Assembly (NCBI GenBank): GCA_041581635.1
Contig: JBFICW010000009.1
Span: 12,476-76,475 of the forward strand
Reading direction: 5' to 3'
DNA from: Porticoccus sp041581635
Lineage (GTDB): Bacteria > Pseudomonadota > Gammaproteobacteria > Pseudomonadales > Porticoccaceae
DNA length: 64,000 nt
Part shown: piece after piece, positions 44,041-53,802 of the stretch
Layout of the letters: every line of letters starts with the position of its first letter
How positions within the stretch are numbered: position 1 is the stretch's first letter
Notes under the pieces: model-generated
The model's database searches: none
What the model saw: only the letters and a program-made list of their open reading frames with translations
What the model was told of the DNA's origin: nothing
Program-made: the position numbers and the translations under genes

Positions 44041-45006
44041 ATGCTGGAAGTCAGGCAGTTGACTAGGTTATACGGCGATTTTAAAGCCGTTGACAATGTC
44101 AGCTTCAAAATAAGAAAAGGTGAAATCGTTGGATTACTTGGCCATAACGGTGCCGGTAAAACCACCATCATGAAAATGCTCAGTGGTTATATTGAATCTA
44201 ATCAAGGCATGATAGAAATTGACGATATAGACCTCCAGCAAGATCCAAAGAAGGCCCAGAAAAATCTTGGTTATCTTCCAGAGAACCTTCCGATTTACCC
44301 AGAAATGACCGTGGCTGACTACCTTGACTACGCCAGTGAAATGAAAGGCCTTTCAGGGGAAACAAAAATTTCTGAGATCAAGCGAGTGATCCAGGCAACA
44401 GACATTGTCCCCAAGTTGCTTTCGCCAATCTCCACTCTCTCCCGAGGTTATAAACAACGTGTCGGGGTTGCTCAGGCCATCTTGGGGAAACCCAAACTAT
44501 TAATTCTAGATGAGCCTACTAACGGACTCGATCCAACACAAACAAGGCTGATACGAGCACTGATTAGAGACCTTGCTAAAGAAGCGACGGTAATTCTCTC
44601 GACCCACATCATGCAAGAAGTGGATGCTCTCTGTGACCGGGTACTTATTATTCGTAATGGGCAAGTCGCTGTCGATGCTCAGCTCGAGGAGCTACGCAAA
44701 AGCAATCATCTTCAATTGACCACATCTCTAGAGAAAGATGAGCTGATAGCTCTATTGCAACCACTAAGTACCGTAACCCAGATCGAAGAGACTTCAACCG
44801 AACAACAGGTTCATCTTTACCGACTTGGTATTGAAGAAACTGGCGACCATCTTGCTCTTTGCGGTGACATTGCCAAGCTGATAATTGATTCAGGGGCAAC
44901 ACTATTTGCCATTAATCAAGAACACCGGGATCTGGAAACTCTTTTCAGAGAAGTGAATGAGGCACCTATAGAAGCATGTAAGGACGAGGTTCAAGATGCA
45001 GCCTAA
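44041..45006 (+). CDS. ABC transporter ATPase, GldA-like
   Basis: A 321-residue ATPase. Walker A is GLLGHNGAGKTTIMKML, signature LSRGYKQRVGVAQAI, Walker B LLILDEPTNGLD, with a His switch in ILSTHIMQEV. About 80 residues follow the ATPase domain. It is first of three genes with a fused permease/GldG protein and a DUF4340 protein, the set related to the Gld gliding ABC components of Bacteroidetes but widespread in gammaproteobacteria without proven gliding. GGAGG precedes the ATG, and the stop overlaps the next gene by 11 bases. Confidence 0.9.
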   Translation: MLEVRQLTRLYGDFKAVDNVSFKIRKGEIVGLLGHNGAGKTTIMKMLSGYIESNQGMIEIDDIDLQQDPKKAQKNLGYLPENLPIYPEMTVADYLDYASEMKGLSGETKISEIKRVIQATDIVPKLLSPISTLSRGYKQRVGVAQAILGKPKLLILDEPTNGLDPTQTRLIRALIRDLAKEATVILSTHIMQEVDALCDRVLIIRNGQVAVDAQLEELRKSNHLQLTTSLEKDELIALLQPLSTVTQIEETSTEQQVHLYRLGIEETGDHLALCGDIAKLIIDSGATLFAINQEHRDLETLFREVNEAPIEACKDEVQDAA

Positions 45007-47908
45007 AACCAAACACCTGCCTGTGATCCGTCGTATTGCCACTAAAGAGATCACCCTGTTTTTTGCTTCACCTATTGCCTATTTATTCCTGGCGACATTT
45101 GCAGCAATTTCCTTATTTATCTTTTTCTGGGGCGAATCCTATTTTTCACGGAATATTGCCGATATTCGTCCGCTGTTTGAGTGGATGCCGGTACTATTGG
45201 TCTTCCTCACCAGCACATTAACCATGCGCCTATGGAGTGAGGAACGTAGAACGGGAACCCTCGAACATATTCTGACTCAGCCACTGCCACTGTGGCACTT
45301 TGTGGTAGGTAAATTCCTGGGATGTCTTGTGTTACTCGGCATTGCTCTGGTGATAACCATTCCACTCCCTATTACTGTATCGCAAATGGGGGAGCTTGAC
45401 TGGGGACCAATATGGGCTGGTTACTTGGCAGCCTTTTTATTAGGTGCAGCCTATCTTTCTATTGGTTTGTTTGTCTCAGCCAAAAGCGACAATCAAATTG
45501 TCAGTCTGATATGTGCCGTAGCGCTGTCTGGACTGTTTTATTTAATTGGTACAACAACGATAACGGACTTCTTCGGAGATCAGGCCGGCGAGTGGTTCCG
45601 GTTGTTTGGTACAGGTGCAAGGTTTGATTCAATAACCCGCGGGGTCATTGATATCAGAGACCTATATTATTACGTCAGTATTATTATTGTCTTCCTCTCA
45701 CTGAATATATTTACACTGGAAAAAGAACGTTGGGCAGAGCACACATCGACACCGCGCCATAAGGCCTGGCGCATGGTTACAACATTGGCTCTTATCAACG
45801 TCATAGGTGTGAACTTGTGGCTTGGACAAGTGACTTCACTTCGTTTGGATACCACACAGGGCAAGCAATACTCTATCTCTGATGCCACTCGGGACTACTT
45901 AAGCCAACTTCAAGAGCCGATGCTGATTCGTGGCTATTTCAGCAGCAAAACCCATCCCATGCTCTCACCACTGGTTCCTCAGATCAAAGACCTGATCCGG
46001 GAATACGAAATTGCCAGTAGAGGAAAAATGCGGGTTGAGTTTATTGATCCAGTCAGCAAGCTGGAGCTCGAAGAAGAAGCCAATCAAAAATACGGTGTCA
46101 GACCCATTCCGCTCCAAGTGGCCGACCGCTATCAATCAGCGATTGTAAATTCGTATTTCCATATTCTTGTGAGCTATGGCGACGAATTTGAGGTTCTGGA
46201 TTTTCAAGACTTGATTGAAACCAAAGCTCAGGGCGACAAAAACTTCCAAATCCTGCTTCGCAACCCAGAATACGACTTAACCCGCAGCATTAAGAAAGTA
46301 CTAAATAGTTACCGTAGTGGTGGAAACCTATTTGACACGATCAAGGGTGATCTTACCTTTAATGCTTATATATCAGCTGACGCGATGCTGCCAGACGACT
46401 TGGTTTCTCTTAAAGATGAGGTCATTGAGGTTGCCAATGCATTAGCAGAAAATTCCAACGGTCAATTGAAGGTCAATGTTATTGACCCTTATGCCGGCAA
46501 CAGTGAAGTCGCCAAAAAACTGACGAAAGAATATGGCCTTCAACCGCTGTCAACCGCTGGCAGATTTGGTGGTGACTTTTTCTATTATCACCTCATTCTG
46601 GAAAAGGGTGATATGGCTATTCAGGTTCCGCTTGAGGACAAAACAAAGCTGAGCTTTGAGCGGAATCTAAAAGCCGCGGTAAAACGCTTTGGAAAAGGCT
46701 TTATTAAAACCATTGGTCTGGTCAGGCCTCAAGAGGATCCCAAGCTGGCACAAATTGGTATTGCTGTGCCCCAGTTTAACCAGCTAGCTGACTTTCTTGG
46801 AACAGACCTGAACATTAGGGATGAAGATATCACCGACGGAAGTGTATCTGGTGAAATAGACATCCTATTGGTTGCAGCGCCTAGCGCCATGGGATCTAAA
46901 GAGATCTTTGCTGTCGATCAGTTCCTGATGAAAGGTGGCACCGTCGTAGCCATGTCTTCTCCCTATACCATGACACTGGGACAAGGAGGGCTTGGATTAG
47001 CCAAGCTTGAAGGCGAGTTCAAAGACTGGCTGAAACACCACGGGCTTAACATGGAAGACAAACTTGTTCTGGATATGCAGAACAAGGCATTCCCATTGCC
47101 CGTCATGCGTACGTCAGGGGGCCACCAGATCCAGGAAGTACGAATGATCGAATATCCCTACTTCGCCGACGTTCGCAGCAGTGGCTTTAATCAGGAAAAT
47201 CCAATCACATCGAATTTGTCCCAAGTGACGATGGCCTGGAGCTCACCAATCACTGTCGATCAAGACATCAACAGTAATAGAAAGGTGACAGAATTACTCC
47301 ATAGCTCTGAACGGTCATGGCTGTCTGATAACACTGAAATCATGCCTGAGATTAATGAACAGGGTATGACCTCATTTAGACGCGAAGGTGAATTTAGTCC
47401 GCATCTACTCGGTGTCGTCAGTAAAGGTGTGTTCAACTCCTACTATGCTGGTAAAACATCACCACTGTTAACTTCGGATGTATCAAGCTCTAGCCTGTTA
47501 AGCCCAGAGGAACAAAGTAAAACGGTTGAACAACCCGAGCCCGGCACGGTATCTACTGTGATAGAAAAATCTCCCGATTCTGCTCAAATCATTCTGTTCA
47601 GCTCGAATGATTTCCTCAGAGACCAGACCTTAACTATCGCTAACTCCGCTGTTGGCAGTGAGTATCTTGGAAGCCTGGAGCTCATCGCAAACACGGTAGA
47701 TTGGGCGCTGGAGGATTCAGGGCTTCTAAGTATTCGCTCTCGCGGGCACTTCAATCGCACCCTCCCCCCCATGGAACACGATACACAGTTGTTCTGGGAA
47801 TACATGAATTACGGACTGGTTGTTGCGGGGCTAATCATCATTGCCCTGGTGCGAAGAAAGCGTCAGAAAACTCGCCAACAGCGTTATTTAACCCAGCTGG
47901 CCAATTAA
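44996..47908 (+). CDS. Fused GldF-GldG-type ABC permease and auxiliary protein
   Basis: A 970-residue protein. Residues about 15-240 hold six hydrophobic helices of an ABC-2 permease (RRIATKEITLFFASPIAYLF, SLFIFFWGESYFSRN, LTMRLWSEERRTGTLEHILTQPL). Another helix at about 258-278 is followed by the GldG-like periplasmic region (to about 935), with YSISDATRDYLSQLQEPMLIRGYFS and the QVAD/VPLEDK blocks. A last helix (LVVAGLIIIALV) and a basic tail end the chain. In Flavobacterium GldF and GldG are separate; here they are one chain. Substrate and role are unknown. Confidence 0.88.
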   Translation: MQPKTKHLPVIRRIATKEITLFFASPIAYLFLATFAAISLFIFFWGESYFSRNIADIRPLFEWMPVLLVFLTSTLTMRLWSEERRTGTLEHILTQPLPLWHFVVGKFLGCLVLLGIALVITIPLPITVSQMGELDWGPIWAGYLAAFLLGAAYLSIGLFVSAKSDNQIVSLICAVALSGLFYLIGTTTITDFFGDQAGEWFRLFGTGARFDSITRGVIDIRDLYYYVSIIIVFLSLNIFTLEKERWAEHTSTPRHKAWRMVTTLALINVIGVNLWLGQVTSLRLDTTQGKQYSISDATRDYLSQLQEPMLIRGYFSSKTHPMLSPLVPQIKDLIREYEIASRGKMRVEFIDPVSKLELEEEANQKYGVRPIPLQVADRYQSAIVNSYFHILVSYGDEFEVLDFQDLIETKAQGDKNFQILLRNPEYDLTRSIKKVLNSYRSGGNLFDTIKGDLTFNAYISADAMLPDDLVSLKDEVIEVANALAENSNGQLKVNVIDPYAGNSEVAKKLTKEYGLQPLSTAGRFGGDFFYYHLILEKGDMAIQVPLEDKTKLSFERNLKAAVKRFGKGFIKTIGLVRPQEDPKLAQIGIAVPQFNQLADFLGTDLNIRDEDITDGSVSGEIDILLVAAPSAMGSKEIFAVDQFLMKGGTVVAMSSPYTMTLGQGGLGLAKLEGEFKDWLKHHGLNMEDKLVLDMQNKAFPLPVMRTSGGHQIQEVRMIEYPYFADVRSSGFNQENPITSNLSQVTMAWSSPITVDQDINSNRKVTELLHSSERSWLSDNTEIMPEINEQGMTSFRREGEFSPHLLGVVSKGVFNSYYAGKTSPLLTSDVSSSSLLSPEEQSKTVEQPEPGTVSTVIEKSPDSAQIILFSSNDFLRDQTLTIANSAVGSEYLGSLELIANTVDWALEDSGLLSIRSRGHFNRTLPPMEHDTQLFWEYMNYGLVVAGLIIIALVRRKRQKTRQQRYLTQLAN

Positions 47909-47921
47909 GGGAGGGTTCATT

Positions 47922-48845
47922 ATGAAAAAGCTGAAATTTTGGCTAACAGGCCTTTTGCTCATTCAACTCTTGCTTGCTATGGCGCTGCTATTAAACAATC
48001 AGTGGGAGGCTCAGAAAAACAAGCCTAAGCCCTTGCTCGCCATTGATTGGCAAGGCGTAGATCAGCTGATGATCGAAACTAAAGACTTTGGTGTCACACT
48101 GCTCAAATCAGATGCCTCGTGGATACTGTCCGATACAAAGCTCCCTATCAACAATGATGATATTAATGAGCTTCTTAGAAGCCTGAAAAACCTTCAAACT
48201 AGCTGGCCAGTCGCGACGATGAGCAACAGTCACAGGCGATTTGAAGTAGCAGATGATAAGTTTTTAAGACATGTTGAGGTGTATAGCCAAGGCAATCTTC
48301 TCGGGGAATTATTCTTTGGTAGCTCACCTGGCCTGCGGCAATCTCATGTCCGTCGAGCTGGAGATGATGCGATCTACAATGTTGGGTTAGACACATTAGA
48401 TATTAATGCCAATGCCGACTTGTGGATCGACAAGGGACTCATTGCGGCCAGCGATATCAGTGTCATTAGAGGGCCTGATTACAATGTGAAAAAAACCGGA
48501 GCCACCTGGTTCTTTAATCGTTCCGGCCCCTCTATCTTCCTCGGTAACAGCAAACAGGGAAAACTCGATCAAAATAAAGTAGACGAATTATCAGAGGCAC
48601 TTTCTAACTTAGACATTAAAAAAGTTGCCCGCTATAAACCCGTGTTAACATCAGATGACACGGTGAAGACGAAGCTAGAGGTCACAGACAAGAACGGTAG
48701 CTGGACCTACCTTTTTGTTAAAGTGGGGGATGCTTACTTTGTACAGAGGAATGATCGAGAAGAAATGTTCACACTGGGAAAAGCGGTGTATGAAAAAATA
48801 GCAGATCTCAGGCAGACCGACCTCACTATAGCTAAACCCGAGTAA
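47922..48845 (+). CDS. DUF4340 domain protein
   Basis: A 307-residue protein with one N-terminal membrane anchor (FWLTGLLLIQLLLAMALLL) and a periplasmic body of two repeated halves, each starting with a strand-rich block (DQLMIETKDFGVTLLKSDASW; then ISVIRGPDYNVKKTGATWFF). It starts 13 bp after the GldFG-type gene, and GGGAGGG lies before the ATG. DUF4340 proteins are the usual third gene of this ABC set. A strong terminator follows 40 bp after the stop. Confidence 0.87.
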   Translation: MKKLKFWLTGLLLIQLLLAMALLLNNQWEAQKNKPKPLLAIDWQGVDQLMIETKDFGVTLLKSDASWILSDTKLPINNDDINELLRSLKNLQTSWPVATMSNSHRRFEVADDKFLRHVEVYSQGNLLGELFFGSSPGLRQSHVRRAGDDAIYNVGLDTLDINANADLWIDKGLIAASDISVIRGPDYNVKKTGATWFFNRSGPSIFLGNSKQGKLDQNKVDELSEALSNLDIKKVARYKPVLTSDDTVKTKLEVTDKNGSWTYLFVKVGDAYFVQRNDREEMFTLGKAVYEKIADLRQTDLTIAKPE

Positions 48846-48884
48846 ATATTTTGGATTAACACCGCCTTAAAATAGCCTTTTAAC

Positions 48885-48915
48885 AGCCCGGTAGTAGCTA
48901 CTATCGGGCTTTTTT
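48885..48915 (+). terminator. Rho-independent terminator of the Gld-type operon
   Basis: AGCCCGGTAGTAG and CTACTATCGGGCT form an 11-bp stem with one G-T pair and a small loop, followed by six T. It ends the three-gene ABC operon just before the convergent tatD gene. Confidence 0.9.
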
Positions 48916-48925
48916 GTGCTTAGCC

Positions 48926-49705
48926 CTAACGGCTAGGGAAAAATAGCTTTTGAAAGTTTTGGGTGGTAACCTCAGCCACCTTTTCATAGGAAATACCCTT
49001 AATATCAGCCACCGCTTTCGCCACTTCGACCACAAATTGAGGTTCGTTTTGCTTTCCTCTATAGGGCACAGGAGCAAGCCAGGGTGCATCTGTTTCCACC
49101 AACATACGTTCAAGAGGAACCTTCTTCACCACTTCTCTCAGCGCTGAGGCATTACGGAAGGTAATAATGCCGGAGAAAGAGAGGTAGAAATTAAGCGCTA
49201 TCGCATCGCGGGCCATCTCCCATGTCTCGGTAAAACAGTGAAGAACTCCAGAAGATTCTTTATTAGCGTGCGCACGCAAAATTGACAGCGTTTCTTCGCG
49301 GGCTTCGCGGGTATGAACAATCACGGGCTTCGCCAATTCACTGGCGGCCTTTAAGTGACGAATAAAACTTTCTTTCTGCCAAGCAATAGATTCACTGTCG
49401 TAGTAATTATCCAGACCCGTTTCGCCAATGGCGACGACACACTGGTGACGGCCAAGTGCTATAAGCTCTGAAATTTCAGGTATCGCGGGTCGTGATTTCT
49501 GAAGTGGGTGAACGCCTACCGAAACATTTACATCGGGATATTCTGTCGCCAGTTCTATCAGCTTTCTGGACGACTCAAGATCGACACCCACGCTCAAAAA
49601 ATGGCTCACGCCCCTCTTGCGAGCGGCCTGCAATAAATCGTTTAGGGAGTTTTGATAATCACTTAGATCGAGGTGATCGAGGTGACAATGGGAATCCACC
49701 AACAC
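48926..49705 (-). CDS. tatD: TatD family metal-dependent hydrolase
   Basis: A 259-residue TIM-barrel hydrolase. The metal ligands start in VDSHCHLDH, then Glu in VAIGETGLDNYYD, His in VIVHTREA and HCFTETWE, and Asp in LVETDAPWLAPVPYRGKQNEP. TatD proteins are metal-dependent DNases/deoxyribonuclease-like enzymes. The position after pilZ, at the end of the pabC-mltG-tmk-holB-pilZ-tatD series, is the usual one in Pseudomonas. The match is closer to the YcfH-type paralogue found there than to TatD of the Tat operon, so the symbol is by family. Confidence 0.9.
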   Translation of the reverse strand: MLVDSHCHLDHLDLSDYQNSLNDLLQAARKRGVSHFLSVGVDLESSRKLIELATEYPDVNVSVGVHPLQKSRPAIPEISELIALGRHQCVVAIGETGLDNYYDSESIAWQKESFIRHLKAASELAKPVIVHTREAREETLSILRAHANKESSGVLHCFTETWEMARDAIALNFYLSFSGIITFRNASALREVVKKVPLERMLVETDAPWLAPVPYRGKQNEPQFVVEVAKAVADIKGISYEKVAEVTTQNFQKLFFPSR

Positions 49706-49754
49706 GTTTGGTTATTCCTTATTTGAATGGGATTTACAAAGAAGCTGGTGTAGA

Positions 49755-50114
49755 TCACATAGTACTGGTGGGTTTTTCGGATTCCAACATCCCGGCGAGA
49801 TAGGTCTCGAGCTTGCCTTGCATCTCTGCATGCTTCTCATTGAGTTGAATGCCGACACCTTCACGACGGTTACTACCCGCCCCCTTAGGGGTTATCCAGA
49901 CAACCTTACCGGTAAGAGGAATTCTTTCTGGCTCATCCATCAAATCAAGCAGGATAAAAACCTCATCACCCAGCATGTAGTTTTTACGGGTTGGGATAAA
50001 CAGGCCACCATTTTGAATAAATGGCATATAAATGGCGTAGAGAGACTGCTGATCCTTAACATTAAGGTTCAGAATCCCGTTTCGTATTCCGCCGCCAAAT
50101 GCGTCCATATCCAT
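49755..50114 (-). CDS. pilZ: Type IV pilus biogenesis protein PilZ
   Basis: A 119-residue single PilZ-fold protein. It resembles Pseudomonas PilZ, with GILNLNVKDQQSLYAIYMPFIQNGGLFIPT, LGDEVFILLDLMDEPERIPLTGKVVWITPKG and VGIQL, and lacks the RxxxR c-di-GMP motif, as the founding PilZ does. It lies between holB and tatD, the exact place of pilZ in Pseudomonas. It is needed there for pilus assembly through PilB. With FimV in the window, this supports type IV pili. Confidence 0.93.
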   Translation of the reverse strand: MDMDAFGGGIRNGILNLNVKDQQSLYAIYMPFIQNGGLFIPTRKNYMLGDEVFILLDLMDEPERIPLTGKVVWITPKGAGSNRREGVGIQLNEKHAEMQGKLETYLAGMLESEKPTSTM

Positions 50115-50212
50115 ATTTAATCCAACAAATTAACGCATAGTGTACTATAGCGAGGCCTGTAGCATCCAGCCTCTTAAGCTGAAAGCCTATAACAAGTCCT
50201 GCCAACCAACAA

Positions 50213-51166
50213 CTACTTAGCAATATAAAGAAGTTGCCAGTTAAGCAGTAGCTCTTCCCATAACAGCTGAATGTTTGGGTTGGATGAACTCTGCATCAAC
50301 TTTTTTGCCTGAATTAATCGATCTAAGTAGCGAAACATCAATCGGGGGGAAACGGCCGTTCTTCTATAACGGATATCCAAAGCTACTCGACTATAGAGCC
50401 AATCGATCGTCATTAGCGGGTCATTGGCAACACATTTCTCAGCGATGGCTAGCGGTGTGTTTCGATGGGCAGCCAAATCATCCAATAACCCATCTAAACT
50501 GCGACGTTGCTCCAACCAGTCTGTTTCAAGTAATTGTAATGCCAGTAATGGCCGCCCTTCAGAGAACTCTAGCAGCTGCCCAACATCTTCCTGCTGCCCC
50601 ACCACCTGAGACAACCAATTACGTACCTCAAGAACAGCTGGAATGGGGAATTTTACCATGCGGCATCGACTTCGGATTGTCGCCGACAATCGTGCTGGCT
50701 CGTGGGAAACTAACAATAGCAAGGTATTTGCATTTGGCTCTTCAAGATTTTTCAACAATGCGTTTGCTGAATTAATATTCATGGCTTCTGCGGGGTAAAC
50801 CAAAGCGATTTTCCACCCCCCCTGCTGAGCCGTCTTATTGGCAAATTCGCCCAATGCACGAATAAGATCAATTCGAATTGCTTTGCCTTCTTCCTCCGGC
50901 TTGATCATCAGAAGATCTGGGTGGCTATTCGCTGCCACCAGATGGCATTGCTTACAACTTCCGCAAGCATAACCACCGGCTGGAGACTCACAAAGCATTC
51001 TCTGGGCCAATGTCAAAGAAAATTGGTATTTACCAATATATTTTGGCCCACTCAACAGCATCGCATGTGGCAGTCGATCCTGATCTATCTGGGAGGACAG
51101 TTGTCGCCATTGGTTTAGCTGCCATGGGTAATGCATGGCTGGTGCCGGGGTCGCTAACTCACTCAC
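50213..51166 (-). CDS. holB: DNA polymerase III subunit delta'
   Basis: A 317-residue clamp-loader subunit. The AAA+ fold includes LPHAMLLSGPKYIGKYQFSLTL, where the P-loop is degenerate as expected for delta', and a four-Cys zinc ribbon CESPAGGYACGSCKQC. Other blocks are SHPDLLMIKPEE, ALLKNLEEP and LSATIRSRC. The start overlaps the tmk stop by eight bases. It loads the beta clamp with the tau/gamma and delta subunits. Confidence 0.94.
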   Translation of the reverse strand: MSELATPAPAMHYPWQLNQWRQLSSQIDQDRLPHAMLLSGPKYIGKYQFSLTLAQRMLCESPAGGYACGSCKQCHLVAANSHPDLLMIKPEEEGKAIRIDLIRALGEFANKTAQQGGWKIALVYPAEAMNINSANALLKNLEEPNANTLLLLVSHEPARLSATIRSRCRMVKFPIPAVLEVRNWLSQVVGQQEDVGQLLEFSEGRPLLALQLLETDWLEQRRSLDGLLDDLAAHRNTPLAIAEKCVANDPLMTIDWLYSRVALDIRYRRTAVSPRLMFRYLDRLIQAKKLMQSSSNPNIQLLWEELLLNWQLLYIAK

Positions 51167-51818
51167 CCGCTTGCCCCCAAGCGCTGCTCGATAAAAATTG
51201 ACCGAGCAAGACAGCTAGATCGGCCTGAACACCCTCTAACGATTGTGAGGCATCCACAACTTTGTACTGATCCGGTGCCGCTTTTGCCCTTGTAAGATAA
51301 CAATCTCTCACCCTATCAAAGAAGGCTAGTTTCTCCTGCTCAAACCGATCGGGGGCACTGCGGCTCTTGGCCCTAGCAAGACCTTGCTCAACGGGAATAT
51401 CGAGTACAAAGGTCAAGTCTGGACGTACAGCGCCTTGAACAAGCGTTTCGAGCTGGGCTATTTTTTCCATTGAAACACCCCGCCCCCCGCCTTGATATGC
51501 ATAGGTCGCGTCAGTAAACCGGTCACAAACTACCCATTCCCCTCGCTCTAGGGCTGGTTTTATTACTTGGGCAAGGTGCTGCGCTCGAGCAGCAAACATC
51601 ATTAAGAGTTCCGTATTTTCATCCACAGCTTCTTCACGAGGACTAAGCAGCAATTCTCGGATACTTTCAGCCAGCGGGGTTCCCCCAGGCTCTCTCGTGT
51701 TGATATGGGGAATACCCTGTTGCTCCAACCACTGTCGGATAAAGTCTATATTGGTGGTTTTCCCAACCCCTTCAACACCTTCAATAGTGATAAATTTTCC
51801 GATCTGACTAGAGTTCAT
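51159..51818 (-). CDS. tmk: Thymidylate kinase
   Basis: A 219-residue dTMP kinase. The P-loop is FITIEGVEGVGKTTN, the substrate Arg/lid region is INTREPGGTPLAESIRELLL, and RFTDATYAYQGGGRG is the DR(F/Y) block. I start at the ATG at 51818 (MNSSQIGKF), ten bases after the mltG stop; an upstream GTG would overlap mltG and add unconserved residues. It phosphorylates dTMP for DNA synthesis. Confidence 0.94.
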   Translation of the reverse strand: MNSSQIGKFITIEGVEGVGKTTNIDFIRQWLEQQGIPHINTREPGGTPLAESIRELLLSPREEAVDENTELLMMFAARAQHLAQVIKPALERGEWVVCDRFTDATYAYQGGGRGVSMEKIAQLETLVQGAVRPDLTFVLDIPVEQGLARAKSRSAPDRFEQEKLAFFDRVRDCYLTRAKAAPDQYKVVDASQSLEGVQADLAVLLGQFLSSSAWGQAGE

Positions 51819-51828
51819 AGTTTGCTGT

Positions 51829-52863
51829 CTATTTATCAGGGCTGGAGCGGTAATTAGCACGCCGCTGTAGCTGGTATTTCTGCACCGCTTTCAGGTGCTC
51901 ATCAAGGGTAGCAGAGAAGTAATGACTACCGTCACCCTTTGCCACAAAATATAGGGCATCGCCATCGGCAGGATTCAGTGCTGCATGAATTGCATCACGT
52001 CCGGGCATCGCAATGGGGGTAGGTGGCAACCCTTTAATCATATAGGTATTGTAGGGCGTGTCCTGCTTTAAATGCCGACGAGTAATATTGCCCCGGTATT
52101 GATCGCCCAACCCATAGATTACCGTAGGGTCTGTTTGTAATCTCATCCCCTTCTTCAAGCGACGGACAAACACACCTGCTATTTGCTCCCTCTCAGACTC
52201 AACCCCCGTTTCCTTTTCAACAATTGAGGCCAATATCAATGCCTCATAGGAAGACTGGAAAGGCAGATCAGCTTGTCGATGTTGCCACTCTTCCTCGAGA
52301 ACTGTCTGCATACGAAGGTGAGCACGCAATAAAATATCTCTGTCACTATCACCTGCGCTATAGCTATAGGTATCAGGGAAAAACCATCCTTCGACATGAT
52401 CAACATCGAGAGATAATTGCTGAAGAAGGTCTTGAGAGGATATACCTTTAAGCTGCTGTAATAATTTGGTTTCAGCTTTTAGAAGGGACAACCACTCCGT
52501 AGTATTAAGCCCCTCGGGAAACGTCACCTGATAGGAGATAACCTTCCCGGCTACCAAGCGCTCAAGCAACATTCTCGGGGTATCCCCCGCATTGAGCTGA
52601 TACTCCCCGGCCCTAATATTCGTTTGATGGGTGAGCCGTGAATATGCGATAAAAATCTTGGGCCACTTAAGAAAACCTTGCTCTGCCAGCTGGTGAGCCA
52701 ACTTTGACAAACTACTGCCCTTTTGCACTACGATGACCTGAGGAGTACTGCCCTCAGACAGGGGAGCATCCATATAGTCGTTGATCAACCAATAACCTGA
52801 AGCAATGCCAATAATTAATACTAGTATGCCTGATAACAACCACTTTACGATCAGGCGTAACAT
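51829..52863 (-). CDS. mltG: Endolytic murein transglycosylase MltG
   Basis: A protein of about 344 residues with one N-terminal membrane helix (LIVKWLLSGILVLIIGI), a LysM-like region (VVQKGSSLSKLAHQLAEQGFLKWPKIF) and the YceG catalytic domain. The catalytic Glu216 is in ASIVEKETGVESE. MltG cuts nascent glycan strands to set their length. The ATG at 52863 overlaps pabC by 13 bases; longer upstream frames run deep into pabC and are unlikely. E. coli MltG is 340 residues. Confidence 0.93.
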   Translation of the reverse strand: MLRLIVKWLLSGILVLIIGIASGYWLINDYMDAPLSEGSTPQVIVVQKGSSLSKLAHQLAEQGFLKWPKIFIAYSRLTHQTNIRAGEYQLNAGDTPRMLLERLVAGKVISYQVTFPEGLNTTEWLSLLKAETKLLQQLKGISSQDLLQQLSLDVDHVEGWFFPDTYSYSAGDSDRDILLRAHLRMQTVLEEEWQHRQADLPFQSSYEALILASIVEKETGVESEREQIAGVFVRRLKKGMRLQTDPTVIYGLGDQYRGNITRRHLKQDTPYNTYMIKGLPPTPIAMPGRDAIHAALNPADGDALYFVAKGDGSHYFSATLDEHLKAVQKYQLQRRANYRSSPDK

Positions 52864-53675
52864 GGCAAAACCTGTCGTAATTGGTTCTGAATATAAATGG
52901 TTTCTTCTCCTAGCATCCAAGTCGCATAATTTTCAATAGCGACTACTGGCCAGATACCAACAACAGAATTACAAACGAACAATTGGTTCATTAGCAACAA
53001 CTCGTCAAATGAAATATTTACTTCAGAAACAGCCATAGAGAGGCATGGAAATAGCTCGTCTAACAGGTACTGGCGCATAACCCCAGCCACACCACATTGA
53101 TCCAAAGAAGGGGTCAACCAGTGCCCGTCCTGGCAACAGAAAAGATTACTACTCACACCCTCAACCACATTACCCTGTTGATCGAGCATTAAACCTTCGG
53201 GGTACTCATTATCCCACTCAGCTCGCGCTAGAACTTGTTCCAGCCGATTAAGGTGTTTAATACCAGCCAATTTAGGCGTACTCGATAAAGCGTACTCGCA
53301 TAGCTTGAGAGATATACCCCGCTCACTATTGGCGGAAGGGTTATTGGGCAATGGAAACCACTGAAATACGTAATTTGGCATGGTATTACTGCCGCGACGA
53401 TATCCTCTACCTCCACTTCCCGCCGTGACAATGATTTTAATAACCCCGTCTTTAGGGCAAGTATCCAACAGCTGATCACGAAACTGCTCTAACAACCTTT
53501 CATCAAGGACCAGCCCCAAACGGGCAGCACCATTTTTTAATCGGGCACAGTGATAATTCCAGAGAGGAAGATCGCCAGCAGACAGACGAATCGTCTCAAA
53601 CAACCCATGTCCATAGGCAAAGCCACGGTCTACAACTGAAATTTGCCCCCGAAGCTCGCCATTCAAAAAGTACAT
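52851..53675 (-). CDS. pabC: Aminodeoxychorismate lyase
   Basis: A protein of about 274 residues, a PLP fold-type IV lyase that releases 4-aminobenzoate for folate. VVDRGFAYGHGLFETIRL, the PLP Lys in GIKHLNRLEQVLARAEW, and VEGVSSNLFC are the family blocks. I start at the ATG at 53675, where GGGG precedes MYFLNGELRG, which aligns with other PabC starts; two earlier Met codons are possible. It follows a strong terminator and so has its own promoter, in a place where fabF usually lies between acpP and pabC. Confidence 0.9.
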   Translation of the reverse strand: MYFLNGELRGQISVVDRGFAYGHGLFETIRLSAGDLPLWNYHCARLKNGAARLGLVLDERLLEQFRDQLLDTCPKDGVIKIIVTAGSGGRGYRRGSNTMPNYVFQWFPLPNNPSANSERGISLKLCEYALSSTPKLAGIKHLNRLEQVLARAEWDNEYPEGLMLDQQGNVVEGVSSNLFCCQDGHWLTPSLDQCGVAGVMRQYLLDELFPCLSMAVSEVNISFDELLLMNQLFVCNSVVGIWPVVAIENYATWMLGEETIYIQNQLRQVLPCYA

Positions 53676-53750
53676 ATGATCCCCATCCATCATGACGCAG
53701 GATTAAACCAAATATGGGGGTAAAAGTGCAGGTATAAAAAATTCAGATAT

Positions 53751-53781
53751 AAAAAAACCGCTCATATTGAGCGGTTTTTTT
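53751..53781. terminator. Bidirectional terminator between acpP and pabC
   Basis: A perfect inverted repeat: seven A, then ACCGCTCA, TAT, TGAGCGGT, then seven T. It can stop transcripts on either strand. On the minus strand it lies 22 bases after the acpP stop, so acpP mRNA probably ends here and pabC is separately expressed. Confidence 0.92.
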
Positions 53782-53802
53782 AATTCAACAACCTAGCAGC
53801 CA

